From an uncultured Persicobacter sp. (lineage in GTDB: Bacteria; Bacteroidota; Bacteroidia; Cytophagales; Cyclobacteriaceae): a stretch of DNA of 60,808 nt. Location: NCBI GenBank assembly GCA_947498325.1, contig CANMKE010000031.1, positions 1-60,808 on the forward strand, written 5' to 3'. The notes beneath the pieces are model-generated. The model worked only from the letters and a program-made list of their open reading frames with translations. It ran no database searches and had not been told where the DNA came from. Each line of letters begins with the position of its first letter. The first letter of the stretch is position 1. A program made the translations under genes and the position numbers. Of the stretch, positions 18,280 to 27,202 are shown one piece after another.

Positions 18280-18313
18280 TACTTTTCAGGGAAAAGGTTG
18301 TTACACCTGCCGA
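18280..18313 (+). promoter_or_regulatory. promoter-proximal ops-like element upstream of the adhesin operon
   Basis: TACTTTTC (18280-18287) approximates the -7 box. It is followed 8 nt later by GGTTGTTACACCTGCCGA (18296-18313). The same 18-bp element, 14/18 identical, lies 11 nt after the -7 box of wecB (27833-27850). The flanking CAGG (18287-18290) can pair with CCTG (18306-18309). The start codon used here (18400) lies 86 nt downstream. The remaining 17921-18279 is AT-rich with no gene. Confidence 0.5.
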
Positions 18314-18399
18314 TTTTTAAATATTAATCCTTACATCATCTTCAATCTATGAGGCAGATCAATACTAAAAATAACATTCAAACGAAAATTGATATTCGC

Positions 18400-21351
18400 A
18401 TGAGGAAATTAATACTTTTGTTGTTGATCGGCGTGTTACTGCCGAGTGTGGGGGTTGGGGCTACGATAACTTGGACTGGTGCTGTAGTAGATGATGATAA
18501 TTGGGGGACTGAAGGGAATTGGAGTTCTAATACAGTTCCGACTAGTGTTGATGATGTTGTTGTTGATGGTCGTGTTAATGTTAATGGTGTATTTAGCTGT
18601 AATTCACTGACCATTGATTTCGATGGGTATGTTCGTATTCTAAATACAGGTGAGCATTTAACTGTTTTAGGAAATATTGATTTAGTTGATGAATTAGACT
18701 CTAGATTAATTGTGCGGAATGGGACTTTATCGATTGGTGGTAGTTTTATAGGTGATGGTATTAATGAGATAAGCATTAGGGTTCCTTCTACAATAATTTT
18801 TAATGGAACCACATCTCAAGCTATTCCTTCTTTGTCTTCGTCATATCATAATTTGACTCTTTCAGGCGGAGCAAAAACTCTTCCATCGGCTCCTTCAACA
18901 TTAGATATAGAGGGTGATTTTTCAAGTACAGCATCATCAGTTATAGCACCAAGTGGTTCTACTGTTAAATTTGATGGTTCAGCTGTTCAGAGTGCAGCTG
19001 CAATTACATATCAAAACATAAATATTACACATACTGATGGAATTGATTTTGGTAATGCTAATGTAACTATTCAAGGTAATATAAGTGGTACCTCTACCAT
19101 TCAAAATGCTGGAGTTTTGACCTTTGATGCTATGACTGAACAAAATTTAGGAGCCATGACCTTTACCAATATAGGTGAAATGGTAATGCTTAATGGTGAA
19201 AAGCTTTATGGAAGTGATTTGGAGATTACTAAATTAACAATCGGATCTTCAGCAATTCTTATTTCTACTCCTTCTGTTACTGCCGATGAGATTGTTAATA
19301 ATGGAACTTTTACAACAGTAACTATTGATGCCAATAATAGCTTTACTAATACTGGAATAGTTAATGCAACTACTTGTAATGTGGGTACATTAACGAGTTC
19401 AAATGATTTTGTGTGCTCTGGTACCTTTACCTCCACTGGTGCGGTAACAGTTACAGCGGGTAAATTTTCTGCTTTAACCATGGACGCCTCTGGTGATGTC
19501 CAGATTGCAGGGGCTTCTTCGAGTAAAATAACGACCTTAAACATTAAAGGCTCAGGGACACCTGATTTGGGTGTGTCTGGTTTTGAGTTAGATGATGTTA
19601 ATTTCACAGAATCATCTTCAACAACCATTCAGCCAGCTACGATCATTGGTGGTGATGTAGTGATTGGATCTTCGGCCAGTTTAACTTTGAATGCTAAGCT
19701 TACAGTAAAAGGGAATTGGACCAATAGTGGAACTTTTACCCCGAATGGTCAAACGGTTTGTTTTGCCAATGACGTGAATGAAGGAAACCAGACTTTGTTG
19801 GGTGCTTCAAATTTTTATGATTTGGAATTTACAGGGCAAGGAGAGAAGTCCATTCCTTCCAGTGCTACTATTAATGTTTCAAATGAGTTGAAATTTTCAG
19901 GCTCATCCAATATAACCGTAGGAACAAATAACCGCATCTTTATGGAAGCGACAGCGTCCAATCAGGCGGTCATTCCACAAAACCAAGCAACGGGCTCGGT
20001 AACCATTAATGGTAATATCAATACCAATGTGTATTTTACATCGGCTAAATTTCCTTCGGCAAGATGGTCGATGATTGCTCCACCACTTTCTGGGGTAAGC
20101 ATGAGTGCTTGGGATCTCAATTTGGTTACCACACCAGGTGTTAAACCAAGTGCCTTTTTCCATGATGAAGCCAATAATGATCAAACAGGTACAGGTGAGT
20201 TGCCTTATGATAAGGATGGTTGGACAGGAATTACCACTGCTGATTTGAGTACTGCCCTGAATTCAGGTACTCCCTTGTTGACTTATATTGATGCAACATT
20301 TTTGTCCTCAGATAGAGCGTTAGGGTTTAGTGGTACGCCTTATTTTGGTAATAAAGCGGTGTCGGTAACAAGGACAAGCACAGGAGCCAATGCAGGTTAT
20401 AACCTTTTAGGGAACCCATATTTGTGTCCATTGTCGAGTGATGATATTATTTCAGGTTTTTCAGGAAACCTCTCAGGGAATGCATATAGTGTCTGGAATT
20501 CCAATAATCAGAGTTATGACTTGGTTATGACAGGTGGAGCTGATTTGGCAGTGGGTCAGGCATTTTTTGCAAAGGTGAGTGCTGCTGGTACTTTTACCTT
20601 TACGGAAGCGATGAAATCTCCTGTAAATGATGTTTCCGTGCAGCGCGAATCTGCTTCCACTTCAAGTTTGCCATTAGTTGTGAAGCTAACTGACCAAGAT
20701 GGTTTTTATGATAGAATTTATTTGCCATTTGTTGAGGTCGATGAGGTTGATCATTTTCAATTGCCAAAATTATGGGGAAATTATCTTAACATGGCCGTGA
20801 AAAATGATGATATGGATGCCTTCCATGTTATGGTAGGGAGTCATCTTGAGGAAGAGGATACGGCAAGTTTTCAGCTTCAAGTTTATTATCCAAAACGTGA
20901 AGGGCAATACACATTGAATTTGGAAAACCTTGATAATATTCCATTTGAATATGAAGGAAAACTCAAGGATACATTTTTAGGGTTGGAAAAAACTTTTGAG
21001 GAGATTAAGGAAGGGTATTCTTATGAAATATTTGGCGATGAAATGTCCACGAATACGGAGCGTTTTGTGGTGGAGATTTATCGTAAAAAAGTGATTACAG
21101 ATAATGAGGAGAAATCTCAACTTTTTGTAGCACCAAACCCAATTACTAATGGTGCAATGAAAATAAAGCTTCCTAAAGTTACAGGCAATGTGAAAATTTC
21201 TGTTGTTGATGTAATGGGGGCTGTTGTGGATACATTCACTGCTTCAGATAATGTGATGGTCAGCAGGCCATGGATGAATAAATCAGGTGTTTATTTTCTT
21301 AATTTTAGAATTAATGGTAAATTAACATCATCCAAAGTCTTAGTTAATTAG
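18400..21351 (+). CDS. large secreted surface protein with T9SS type A C-terminal domain
   Basis: ATG 18400 starts a clean signal peptide (MRKLILLLLIGVLLPSVGVGA). The frame is open from 18349, but the extra 17 residues would only bury it. The mature part opens with WTGAVVDDDNWGTEGNW...VP..VDDVVVDG, the sequence style of bacterial beta-helix adhesins. It continues through several hundred Ser/Thr/Asn/Gly-rich residues with short strand repeats, and then a globular half (about 530-900). The last ~77 residues (from QLFVAPNPITNGAMKIK to the end) form a type A T9SS sorting domain, so the protein should cross the outer membrane by T9SS and be attached to, or released from, the surface. A tiny sorting-signal protein follows 3 nt later. 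Adhesin or matrix protein is an inference. Confidence 0.85.
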   Translation: MRKLILLLLIGVLLPSVGVGATITWTGAVVDDDNWGTEGNWSSNTVPTSVDDVVVDGRVNVNGVFSCNSLTIDFDGYVRILNTGEHLTVLGNIDLVDELDSRLIVRNGTLSIGGSFIGDGINEISIRVPSTIIFNGTTSQAIPSLSSSYHNLTLSGGAKTLPSAPSTLDIEGDFSSTASSVIAPSGSTVKFDGSAVQSAAAITYQNINITHTDGIDFGNANVTIQGNISGTSTIQNAGVLTFDAMTEQNLGAMTFTNIGEMVMLNGEKLYGSDLEITKLTIGSSAILISTPSVTADEIVNNGTFTTVTIDANNSFTNTGIVNATTCNVGTLTSSNDFVCSGTFTSTGAVTVTAGKFSALTMDASGDVQIAGASSSKITTLNIKGSGTPDLGVSGFELDDVNFTESSSTTIQPATIIGGDVVIGSSASLTLNAKLTVKGNWTNSGTFTPNGQTVCFANDVNEGNQTLLGASNFYDLEFTGQGEKSIPSSATINVSNELKFSGSSNITVGTNNRIFMEATASNQAVIPQNQATGSVTINGNINTNVYFTSAKFPSARWSMIAPPLSGVSMSAWDLNLVTTPGVKPSAFFHDEANNDQTGTGELPYDKDGWTGITTADLSTALNSGTPLLTYIDATFLSSDRALGFSGTPYFGNKAVSVTRTSTGANAGYNLLGNPYLCPLSSDDIISGFSGNLSGNAYSVWNSNNQSYDLVMTGGADLAVGQAFFAKVSAAGTFTFTEAMKSPVNDVSVQRESASTSSLPLVVKLTDQDGFYDRIYLPFVEVDEVDHFQLPKLWGNYLNMAVKNDDMDAFHVMVGSHLEEEDTASFQLQVYYPKREGQYTLNLENLDNIPFEYEGKLKDTFLGLEKTFEEIKEGYSYEIFGDEMSTNTERFVVEIYRKKVITDNEEKSQLFVAPNPITNGAMKIKLPKVTGNVKISVVDVMGAVVDTFTASDNVMVSRPWMNKSGVYFLNFRINGKLTSSKVLVN

Positions 21352-21354
21352 AAA

Positions 21355-21555
21355 ATGAGGAACTATTTATATTTCGCTATTGCTTTTTTGTTTGTTTGCT
21401 CTGCTTCTGTGGTTTTAGCACAACCTACTGTGGATCCTGATCCCCCAGGCACTGATATCCCCATCGACGGCGGAATTTCCCTCCTCGCGCTCGGCGCAGG
21501 AGCCTTGGGAGCCTACAAGCTGAAAAAGAAAAAAGCCGAAGAACATATTGATTAA
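21355..21555 (+). CDS. tiny PIDGG (PID-CTERM-like) exosortase-substrate protein
   Basis: This 66-residue protein has an N-terminal signal peptide (1-22, cleaved after VVLA), an 18-residue Pro/Asp-rich segment QPTVDPDPPGTDIPIDGG, a hydrophobic helix ISLLALGAGALGAY and a basic end KLKKKK-AEEHID. Motif, membrane helix and basic cluster form the tripartite pattern of PEP-CTERM-like exosortase substrates, with PIDGG as the motif. I recall a named PID-CTERM family in Bacteroidota. After both cleavages only about 18 residues would remain. It is translated from the same transcript as the T9SS adhesin (3-nt gap) and closes that unit. An exosortase gene lies at 44692. The pairing of the two is inferred. 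Confidence 0.8.
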   Translation: MRNYLYFAIAFLFVCSASVVLAQPTVDPDPPGTDIPIDGGISLLALGAGALGAYKLKKKKAEEHID

Positions 21556-21563
21556 TGATATTG

Positions 21564-21591
21564 AAAGCCTCCAGTATTGGGGGCTTTTTTG
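21564..21591 (+). terminator. Rho-independent terminator after the PIDGG protein
   Basis: AAAGCC-CC paired with GG-GGCTTT has a short AGTATT loop and is followed by TTTTTG. It starts 8 nt after the stop codon. Confidence 0.8.
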
Positions 21592-22096
21592 TGTTTGTGG
21601 GTGGGTGTGGCTATCACGAGAGGGACTCTCGCGATAGGTGAGGTGTGTTGTTGGTATGGGTTGTGTAGGGACGTTGCATGCAACGTCCGTACCGATAGGC
21701 GCAACATATCATCCCTTTTTGGTAGGTGTTTGACTGTTATGACAGTGCTTGCGTGTGGTTTTGAGCGAGCCGTGAGACGTAACGAATTACGCCTTTACAG
21801 GGGGACGATTAGTAATAGGGGAAAGTAATCTGTGTCATCTGTGAACAAATATAATCACCAATTTTCTCGCCTATGTGGCAGACGTTAAGAATAAGGCCTC
21901 TACATGTTGTCGTTGATCGATAAAAAAAAATCTGTGGAAATCGGTGTCGTCTGTGGGTCGCTCTCATTACAGTAACTTTTGTAAGGGGCAGAATAGTGAT
22001 TTAAAATTTATTTTTTGTAGTTTTAAGGCAAATCCAATTTATAGAACCATAGCGGTCGGATTTTCATTTATATTATTTTATCAATTACTTTTTTTA
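21592..22096. repeat. repeat-rich spacer: palindrome, ATCTGTG strings and hairpins
   Basis: A perfect copy of the 20-bp palindrome GGACGTTGCATGCAACGTCC is at 21669-21688 with the usual GTAG and GTACCG flanks. Strings of the ATCTGTG family are at about 21829-21845 and 21930-21955. GAGACGTAACGAATTACGCC and GACGTTAAGAATAAGGCC are small hairpin-type pieces also seen inside the miniature elements. There is no gene, and the frame open across 21944-22096 is an upstream extension of the next gene. Confidence 0.7.
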
Positions 22097-23029
22097 ATGC
22101 GTCAATCTTTGGCTATGCTGAAACCAGTCTTGTTATTGGTTTTATTTTGCTCGATGTTTTCATCCTGCATCACGCGCAAGAAAATCACTTATTTACAGGA
22201 TGCTGAAGGGCGGAAAGGGCTTCCTACTGATGAGGTTATTCGCTCTTTTGATCGTACGTCCTATGATTTTAAGCTCAAGGGGGGCGACCTGATTTCCATA
22301 AAAATAGGCTCCCTGACCTCTACGGAGTACGATTTCATCAATCAGTATGCAGTGCAAATGGGGAGTTTCATGTATTTGAGTCGGCAGACCATGCAAAATA
22401 ATTCCGCAGGAGGGCAGACCGGTATGCGCCAACAGCAGCAGATGATGAATCAGATGGGCGGACAGATGGTTGGTGATGATGGCAAGCCTATTGCGCAGGG
22501 GGATCCTCAGGCGACGGGCTTTCTGTTGAATGATGCCGGGGAGGTTAATTTGCCCAAGATTGGCCTGATCAATCTTGAAGGGCAAACACTGGCCGCAGCC
22601 GAAGATATTATTGAAGAGAAATTGAAAGGGCTTTTTGAAGCTCCACAGGTACGGGTACAGATCCTTAATTTCAGATTCACCGTTCTGGGTGAGGTTGATC
22701 ATCAGGGAGTATACACCACTTATAAAGATAAAACCACTCTTTTTGAAGCCGTTGCAATGGCGGGTACGCCAGGCGAGTTTTCGGATCGTTCGGAATTGAA
22801 GATCGTCAGGGAGCATGGCGGACAGACAGAAGTGGCCTATGTAAATTTGCTTTCTGAGGATTTTCTGAAATCTCCCTACTACTATATTCAGCCCAATGAT
22901 GTGATCGTTGTGCCGCCAATGGGTGCGCGCTCGTTCCGTAAATATGGTATTCAGGATGCCTTGACGACGGTAACTTTCCTGACCTCTATTGTTTCACTGA
23001 TCGCACTGATCCGAACAATCCAAGAATAA
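22097..23029 (+). CDS. Wza-like polysaccharide export lipoprotein
   Basis: From ATG 22097 (310 aa) the protein begins with a lipoprotein signal (LLLVLFCSMFSSC, lipobox Cys at about 24). It continues with the Poly_export domain (KGGDLISIKIGS...), an SLB-type domain (FTVLGEVDHQGVYTTYKDKTTLFEAVAMAG), and a C-terminal hydrophobic segment before the end. Such proteins form the outer-membrane export channel or its periplasmic vestibule. An odd feature is a roughly 33-residue Gln/Met/Gly-rich insert (NNSAGGQTGMRQQQQMMNQM and onward) within the export domain. The gene lies 6 nt before the Wzc-like kinase. ATG 22115 is an alternative start. Confidence 0.88.
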   Translation: MRQSLAMLKPVLLLVLFCSMFSSCITRKKITYLQDAEGRKGLPTDEVIRSFDRTSYDFKLKGGDLISIKIGSLTSTEYDFINQYAVQMGSFMYLSRQTMQNNSAGGQTGMRQQQQMMNQMGGQMVGDDGKPIAQGDPQATGFLLNDAGEVNLPKIGLINLEGQTLAAAEDIIEEKLKGLFEAPQVRVQILNFRFTVLGEVDHQGVYTTYKDKTTLFEAVAMAGTPGEFSDRSELKIVREHGGQTEVAYVNLLSEDFLKSPYYYIQPNDVIVVPPMGARSFRKYGIQDALTTVTFLTSIVSLIALIRTIQE

Positions 23030-23035
23030 GCTGGT

Positions 23036-25441
23036 ATGATGAATCAACAAAATCAGCCTGCAGGACAGCAGGGAAATGAAGATATGATGCGTTTGTTGTT
23101 CAAGGTTTTGGACAAGTGGTATCTGGTTTTGGTATGTGGTTTTATCGGCTTGCTTGCGGGCTGGCTGGTCAATCGATATACGATTCCGATTTATTCCGTG
23201 AATAGTCAGTTGGTCAGTAAGAAATATGAAAACTCCAAGGCAAACCCTTTGATGGGAGCAGCATTGGATGGGAACAGCATGTTTACGCGTCAGCCAGACT
23301 TCCTTTTGGAAATGGCTTTGATCAAGTCCAAAGACAATGTTCGGGAGACCCTGAAACGACTGAATTTTGGTGTGTCCTATTATGTGCAGGGAAGAGTGAA
23401 ACTGACGGAATCTTATCCTTATGGAGCAATTCATCTGGAGTGGGACAGTTCTTCCGTGCGTGTGCCTTATGATCAAATGCTGATCATTAAGGATGTGCAG
23501 TCTGATGGTACTTACCGACTTGTTGCGGAAAGCAGTGAGCTGAATGCGCTTTTGGCGGGGCACCAATTTCGGTTTAATGAATGGGGTGCTTTTGAAGGTT
23601 TCCGTTTTAAACTGAAGACCTCCAAAAGGGACTTTCAAACGTTTAATGAGCAGGAACAACATTTTAAAATTAACTCTCCAGGGGCACTTTTGGGCTATTA
23701 TCGTTCGCGCATTAACTTATCATGGACAAAACAAAACTCCTCGCTGATTGACGTGAATATGACAGGCCCTAACCCGCAGAAGGACCGTGATTTTCTCAAT
23801 ACTTTTTTTGAGGTGGTGGTTGAACATGCCTTGATTTCCAAGAATCAGTATGCAACCAATTCGATCAATTTTATTGATGGCCTGTTGAACGATGTGGCAG
23901 ATAGCCTGGGTCGATTTGATCAGCGGATTGACAGCTTTCAGGCAGGTAACTGGAAATATATTGCAGGGTCTGAGCACCTGTTTGAAAAGGTGGAGGAGTT
24001 GCAAAAAGAGCAGTTGGCCATAGGGCTGAAAGAGCGCTATATTGATTATCTTGAAGATTATTTGATTGAGCACCGCACGGAGGAAGTTTTTGCGCCGAAT
24101 GTGGTTGGACTGGATATTCCTTTGCTGGATGACCTGGTTCAAAAATATGTTGAGGTGAAGCTGCAGGAGAAGCTCAACAAGGTGGAAGCCAATGCAAACA
24201 ATCCTTTGGTGAATAAAGCTGTGGAGCGCAAGGCAAGACTTGAAAACAATATCCTGGAGAATATCCGTTCGATGCGTCGTGAGTTTACTCAAAATAAATC
24301 GGAGCTTGAAGGGAAGAAAAATAATTTGCTCGCTAATGTTGGGAATTATCAGTCTTCTTCGAGAAAACTGACGAAGATGAACAGTATTTATCAGGTGAAT
24401 GAAAACCTGTATAATCTTTTGCTGGAGAAGAAAACAGAAGCTTCTATTGCGCGGGCCTCAACCACTTCAGATTATGAGGTGGTGAATGCGCCAGCGATTA
24501 GTTATCTCCCGTTGGCGCCGAATACCAAGAAGAATTTGATGATGGGCGGGGTAGTCGGTTTGGCTATTCCAATAGGGCTCATTGTATTGCTGGCCTTTCT
24601 GAACCAAAAGTTGGAGTACCGTGAGGATGCTGAGCGCCTGACAGGACTGAAAACCATTGGGACGATTGGTGAAAGTGATGACCGAAATGCCGCATTTACC
24701 AGACCCAAAGGGCATTTGGCGGAAGGCTTCAGGAAGCTGCGCGCCAACCTCAATTACCTGAACAGTTCGGGCGAGGGGGCGAAAACGATTCTTGTTACCT
24801 CAACAATTGCGGGAGAAGGGAAGTCTTTTAATTCTGTGAATTTGGCCTATACCTATGCTTTGGCAGGGCAGAGGACCTTGCTTGTTGGGGCGGATTTGCG
24901 CAAACCCACTTTGCACCAGTTTTTCGAGGTGGATAAATCGGATGGTTTGTCCAACTATCTTGCGGGACATCGTGAGCTCAAAGAGATCATTCGGGGAACC
25001 GCCTGTGAGGGGCTTGACCTCGTGGTGAGCGGTGATATTCCACCGAATCCTGCAGAGTTATTGCTGTCAGACAAAATGGAGGATTTTCTGAAGGTCGCAC
25101 GTTTGAAATATGATGTCATTGTGATTGATACGCCTCCAGTATCGTTGGTGTCGGATACCATTCCGTTGTTGCCGTGGGTAGATCACTATCTGTTGGTAAC
25201 GCGTTACAATAGATCCATTAAGCCGAGCTTGGCGCATGTGGGCGAATTTATTCCAGAGGAATACCGAGTGTATTTCCACCTGATTTATAATGGTATGCCC
25301 AAACGCAAACGTGGTTATGGATATGGCTACGGCTATGGAAACTACGGACACGGTTACCAATATGGTTACGGCTATGGTTCGGGCTATTATGAAGAAGAAG
25401 TGGAGAAACCAGGCTGGTTTGGTCGCCTGTTGAAACGATAG
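23036..25441 (+). CDS. Wzc-like chain-length determinant and tyrosine autokinase
   Basis: This 801-residue inner-membrane protein has a first membrane segment near 28-48, a Wzz domain with a long coiled-coil-like periplasmic part (about 50-500), and a second membrane segment near 505-525. A BY-kinase domain follows, with Walker A TIAGEGKSF (about 590-598), Walker A' LLVGADLRKP and Walker B VIVIDTPP (about 691-698). The tail carries 11 Tyr in a Gly/Tyr repeat (about 754-783), then EEEVEKPGWFGRLLKR. In this family, cycling of tail tyrosine phosphorylation sets polymer length and export with the Wza partner. The tail here is an unusually regular (GY)n stretch. It lies directly after the Wza-like gene. 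No phosphatase gene is adjacent, and the LMW-like protein at 17306 lacks its Cys. Confidence 0.93.
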   Translation: MMNQQNQPAGQQGNEDMMRLLFKVLDKWYLVLVCGFIGLLAGWLVNRYTIPIYSVNSQLVSKKYENSKANPLMGAALDGNSMFTRQPDFLLEMALIKSKDNVRETLKRLNFGVSYYVQGRVKLTESYPYGAIHLEWDSSSVRVPYDQMLIIKDVQSDGTYRLVAESSELNALLAGHQFRFNEWGAFEGFRFKLKTSKRDFQTFNEQEQHFKINSPGALLGYYRSRINLSWTKQNSSLIDVNMTGPNPQKDRDFLNTFFEVVVEHALISKNQYATNSINFIDGLLNDVADSLGRFDQRIDSFQAGNWKYIAGSEHLFEKVEELQKEQLAIGLKERYIDYLEDYLIEHRTEEVFAPNVVGLDIPLLDDLVQKYVEVKLQEKLNKVEANANNPLVNKAVERKARLENNILENIRSMRREFTQNKSELEGKKNNLLANVGNYQSSSRKLTKMNSIYQVNENLYNLLLEKKTEASIARASTTSDYEVVNAPAISYLPLAPNTKKNLMMGGVVGLAIPIGLIVLLAFLNQKLEYREDAERLTGLKTIGTIGESDDRNAAFTRPKGHLAEGFRKLRANLNYLNSSGEGAKTILVTSTIAGEGKSFNSVNLAYTYALAGQRTLLVGADLRKPTLHQFFEVDKSDGLSNYLAGHRELKEIIRGTACEGLDLVVSGDIPPNPAELLLSDKMEDFLKVARLKYDVIVIDTPPVSLVSDTIPLLPWVDHYLLVTRYNRSIKPSLAHVGEFIPEEYRVYFHLIYNGMPKRKRGYGYGYGYGNYGHGYQYGYGYGSGYYEEEVEKPGWFGRLLKR

Positions 25442-25504
25442 TAATTTGAAGGACATGTTCCTAACGTCATCTGGTAAGGTATGTATTCTTTAGATTGATT
25501 CAAT

Positions 25505-27125
25505 CCGAAGGCTATTAAAGGGGGAGTAACACAAAATATTATTCCCTGACCTGTACGGATGCACCTGTGTGTATCCAAACCACCCAAAATTTATGATGAT
25601 TCGGGCAGACACATAGGTCCGCCCACAATGTCACTAAGTTAAGCGCCTTACCCCGTAGAGACGTTATTTTTAACGTCTAACACAACGCTGATTTCCCTTT
25701 GATTTATTCAAATGATTACATGAGAGATAATGAATTAAGCCTTTACATGCATTTCAAATTTACACTTGAGTTAGCCCAAAATCCTTAACTTAATGATATT
25801 GGGTCAGCCTATACGGTGATCAAATAAAATTTCGTGATACAACATCAAATGGTGGTTATGCGACAGCTCCAGGCTATTGGAAAACCCCCTTCATGGCTGA
25901 TGTGCCGAAGGTACATTTTCATTAGCCTCGGGTATTTTACCCGTGGAGAATATGTCACAAAATAATAGCTGGTCATGAATTTAGAAATAGCAGCTTTGCA
26001 ACACTCCTTTAAGAATAAATTTCGGTTTGAATACAGCATTGCACCCCTTCAGGGTTATCGGTTTTTGGGATGATTTTTCGAGGGGTTTCACCCCTCGCTA
26101 TGTTATATAATCCCTTCGGGATATAAAAATAGGTGTTTTAGACAGACACCTAACGCCCCTCAACTCACGCTTCTCTGTATCCCCTTTGTTTAATCTGCTA
26201 TAAAGTCATGATGTCGAGCAAATGATCGACTGTGTCTTAACTTAATGACATTTCGGATGCACCTGTGTATCCAAACCACCCAAAATTTAGATGATTCGGG
26301 CAGACACATAGGTCAGCCCACAATGTTATTAAGTTAAGCGCCTTACCCCGTAGAGACGTTATTTTTAACGTCTAACACAACGCTGATTTCCCTTAGATTT
26401 TTCAAATGGTTACGTGAGACATAATAAATTATGCCTTTACAAGCATTTCAAATTTACACCTGAGTCAGCCTATAACCCTTAACTTAATGATATTGGGTCA
26501 GCCCATACAGTGACTAAATAAAATTTCGTGATACAACATCAAATGGTGGTTATGCGACAGCTTCAGGCTATTGGGAAACCCTTTTCATGGCTGATGTGCC
26601 GAAGGTACATTTTCATTAGCCTCGGGTATTTTGCCCGTGGAGAATATGTCACAGCATTGCACCCCTTCAGGGTTGTCGGTTTTTGGGGTGATTTTTCGAG
26701 GGGTTTCACCCCTCGCTATGTTGTATAATCCCTTCGGGATAAAAAAATAGATGTTTTAGACATACACCTAACGCCCCTCAACTCACACCTCTCCGTATTT
26801 CCTTTGGTTTAATCTGCTATAAAGTCATGATGTCGAGCAAATGATCGACTGTTTCTTAACTTAATGACATTGGTTCAGCCCATACAGTGGCCAAATAAAA
26901 TTTCGTGATACAACATCAAATGGTGGTTATGCGACAGCTCCAGGCTATTGGACCCCCCCCCTTCATGGCTGATGTGCCGAAGGTGCATTTTTGTTAGCCT
27001 CGGGTATTTTGCCCGTGGAGAATATGTCACAGCATTGCACCCCTTCAGGGTTATCGGTTTTTGGGGTGATTTTTCGAGAGGTTTCACCCCTCGCTATGTT
27101 ATATAATCCCTTCGGGATAAAAGCT
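25505..27125. repeat. composite array of alternating P and Q repeat units
   Basis: Two unit types alternate. P (about 25550-25879, 26249-26575, and a 77-bp end at 26874-26950) is a relative of the GGGGCTGTTGCA miniature element, with right end GTTATGCGACAGCT. Q (about 25880-26248, 26576-26873, 26951-27125) carries the hairpins GCACCCCTTCAGGGT, GAGGGGTTTCACCCCTC and ATCCCTTCGGGAT, and TCGAGCAAATGATCGA. Only the first Q has a ~75-nt insert (about 25955-26030). The last Q breaks off after the third hairpin. A C9 run is at 26953-26961. No gene is credible here. The remaining edges 25442-25504 and 27126-27202 show nothing further. Confidence 0.75.
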
Positions 27126-27202
27126 ACCGGAAAGCCTATTTTTCAGTATTAGTCCTGCTATTTTGATTTGATCTGTGGACAATGCACACCTGTACACTAC
27201 TT

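Noticed and set aside
21577-21828. An 83-codon frame after the PIDGG terminator
   Set aside because: It runs through the terminator loop, the palindrome and other repeats. The same peptide fragment (DVACNVRT) appears wherever the palindrome is read in that frame.
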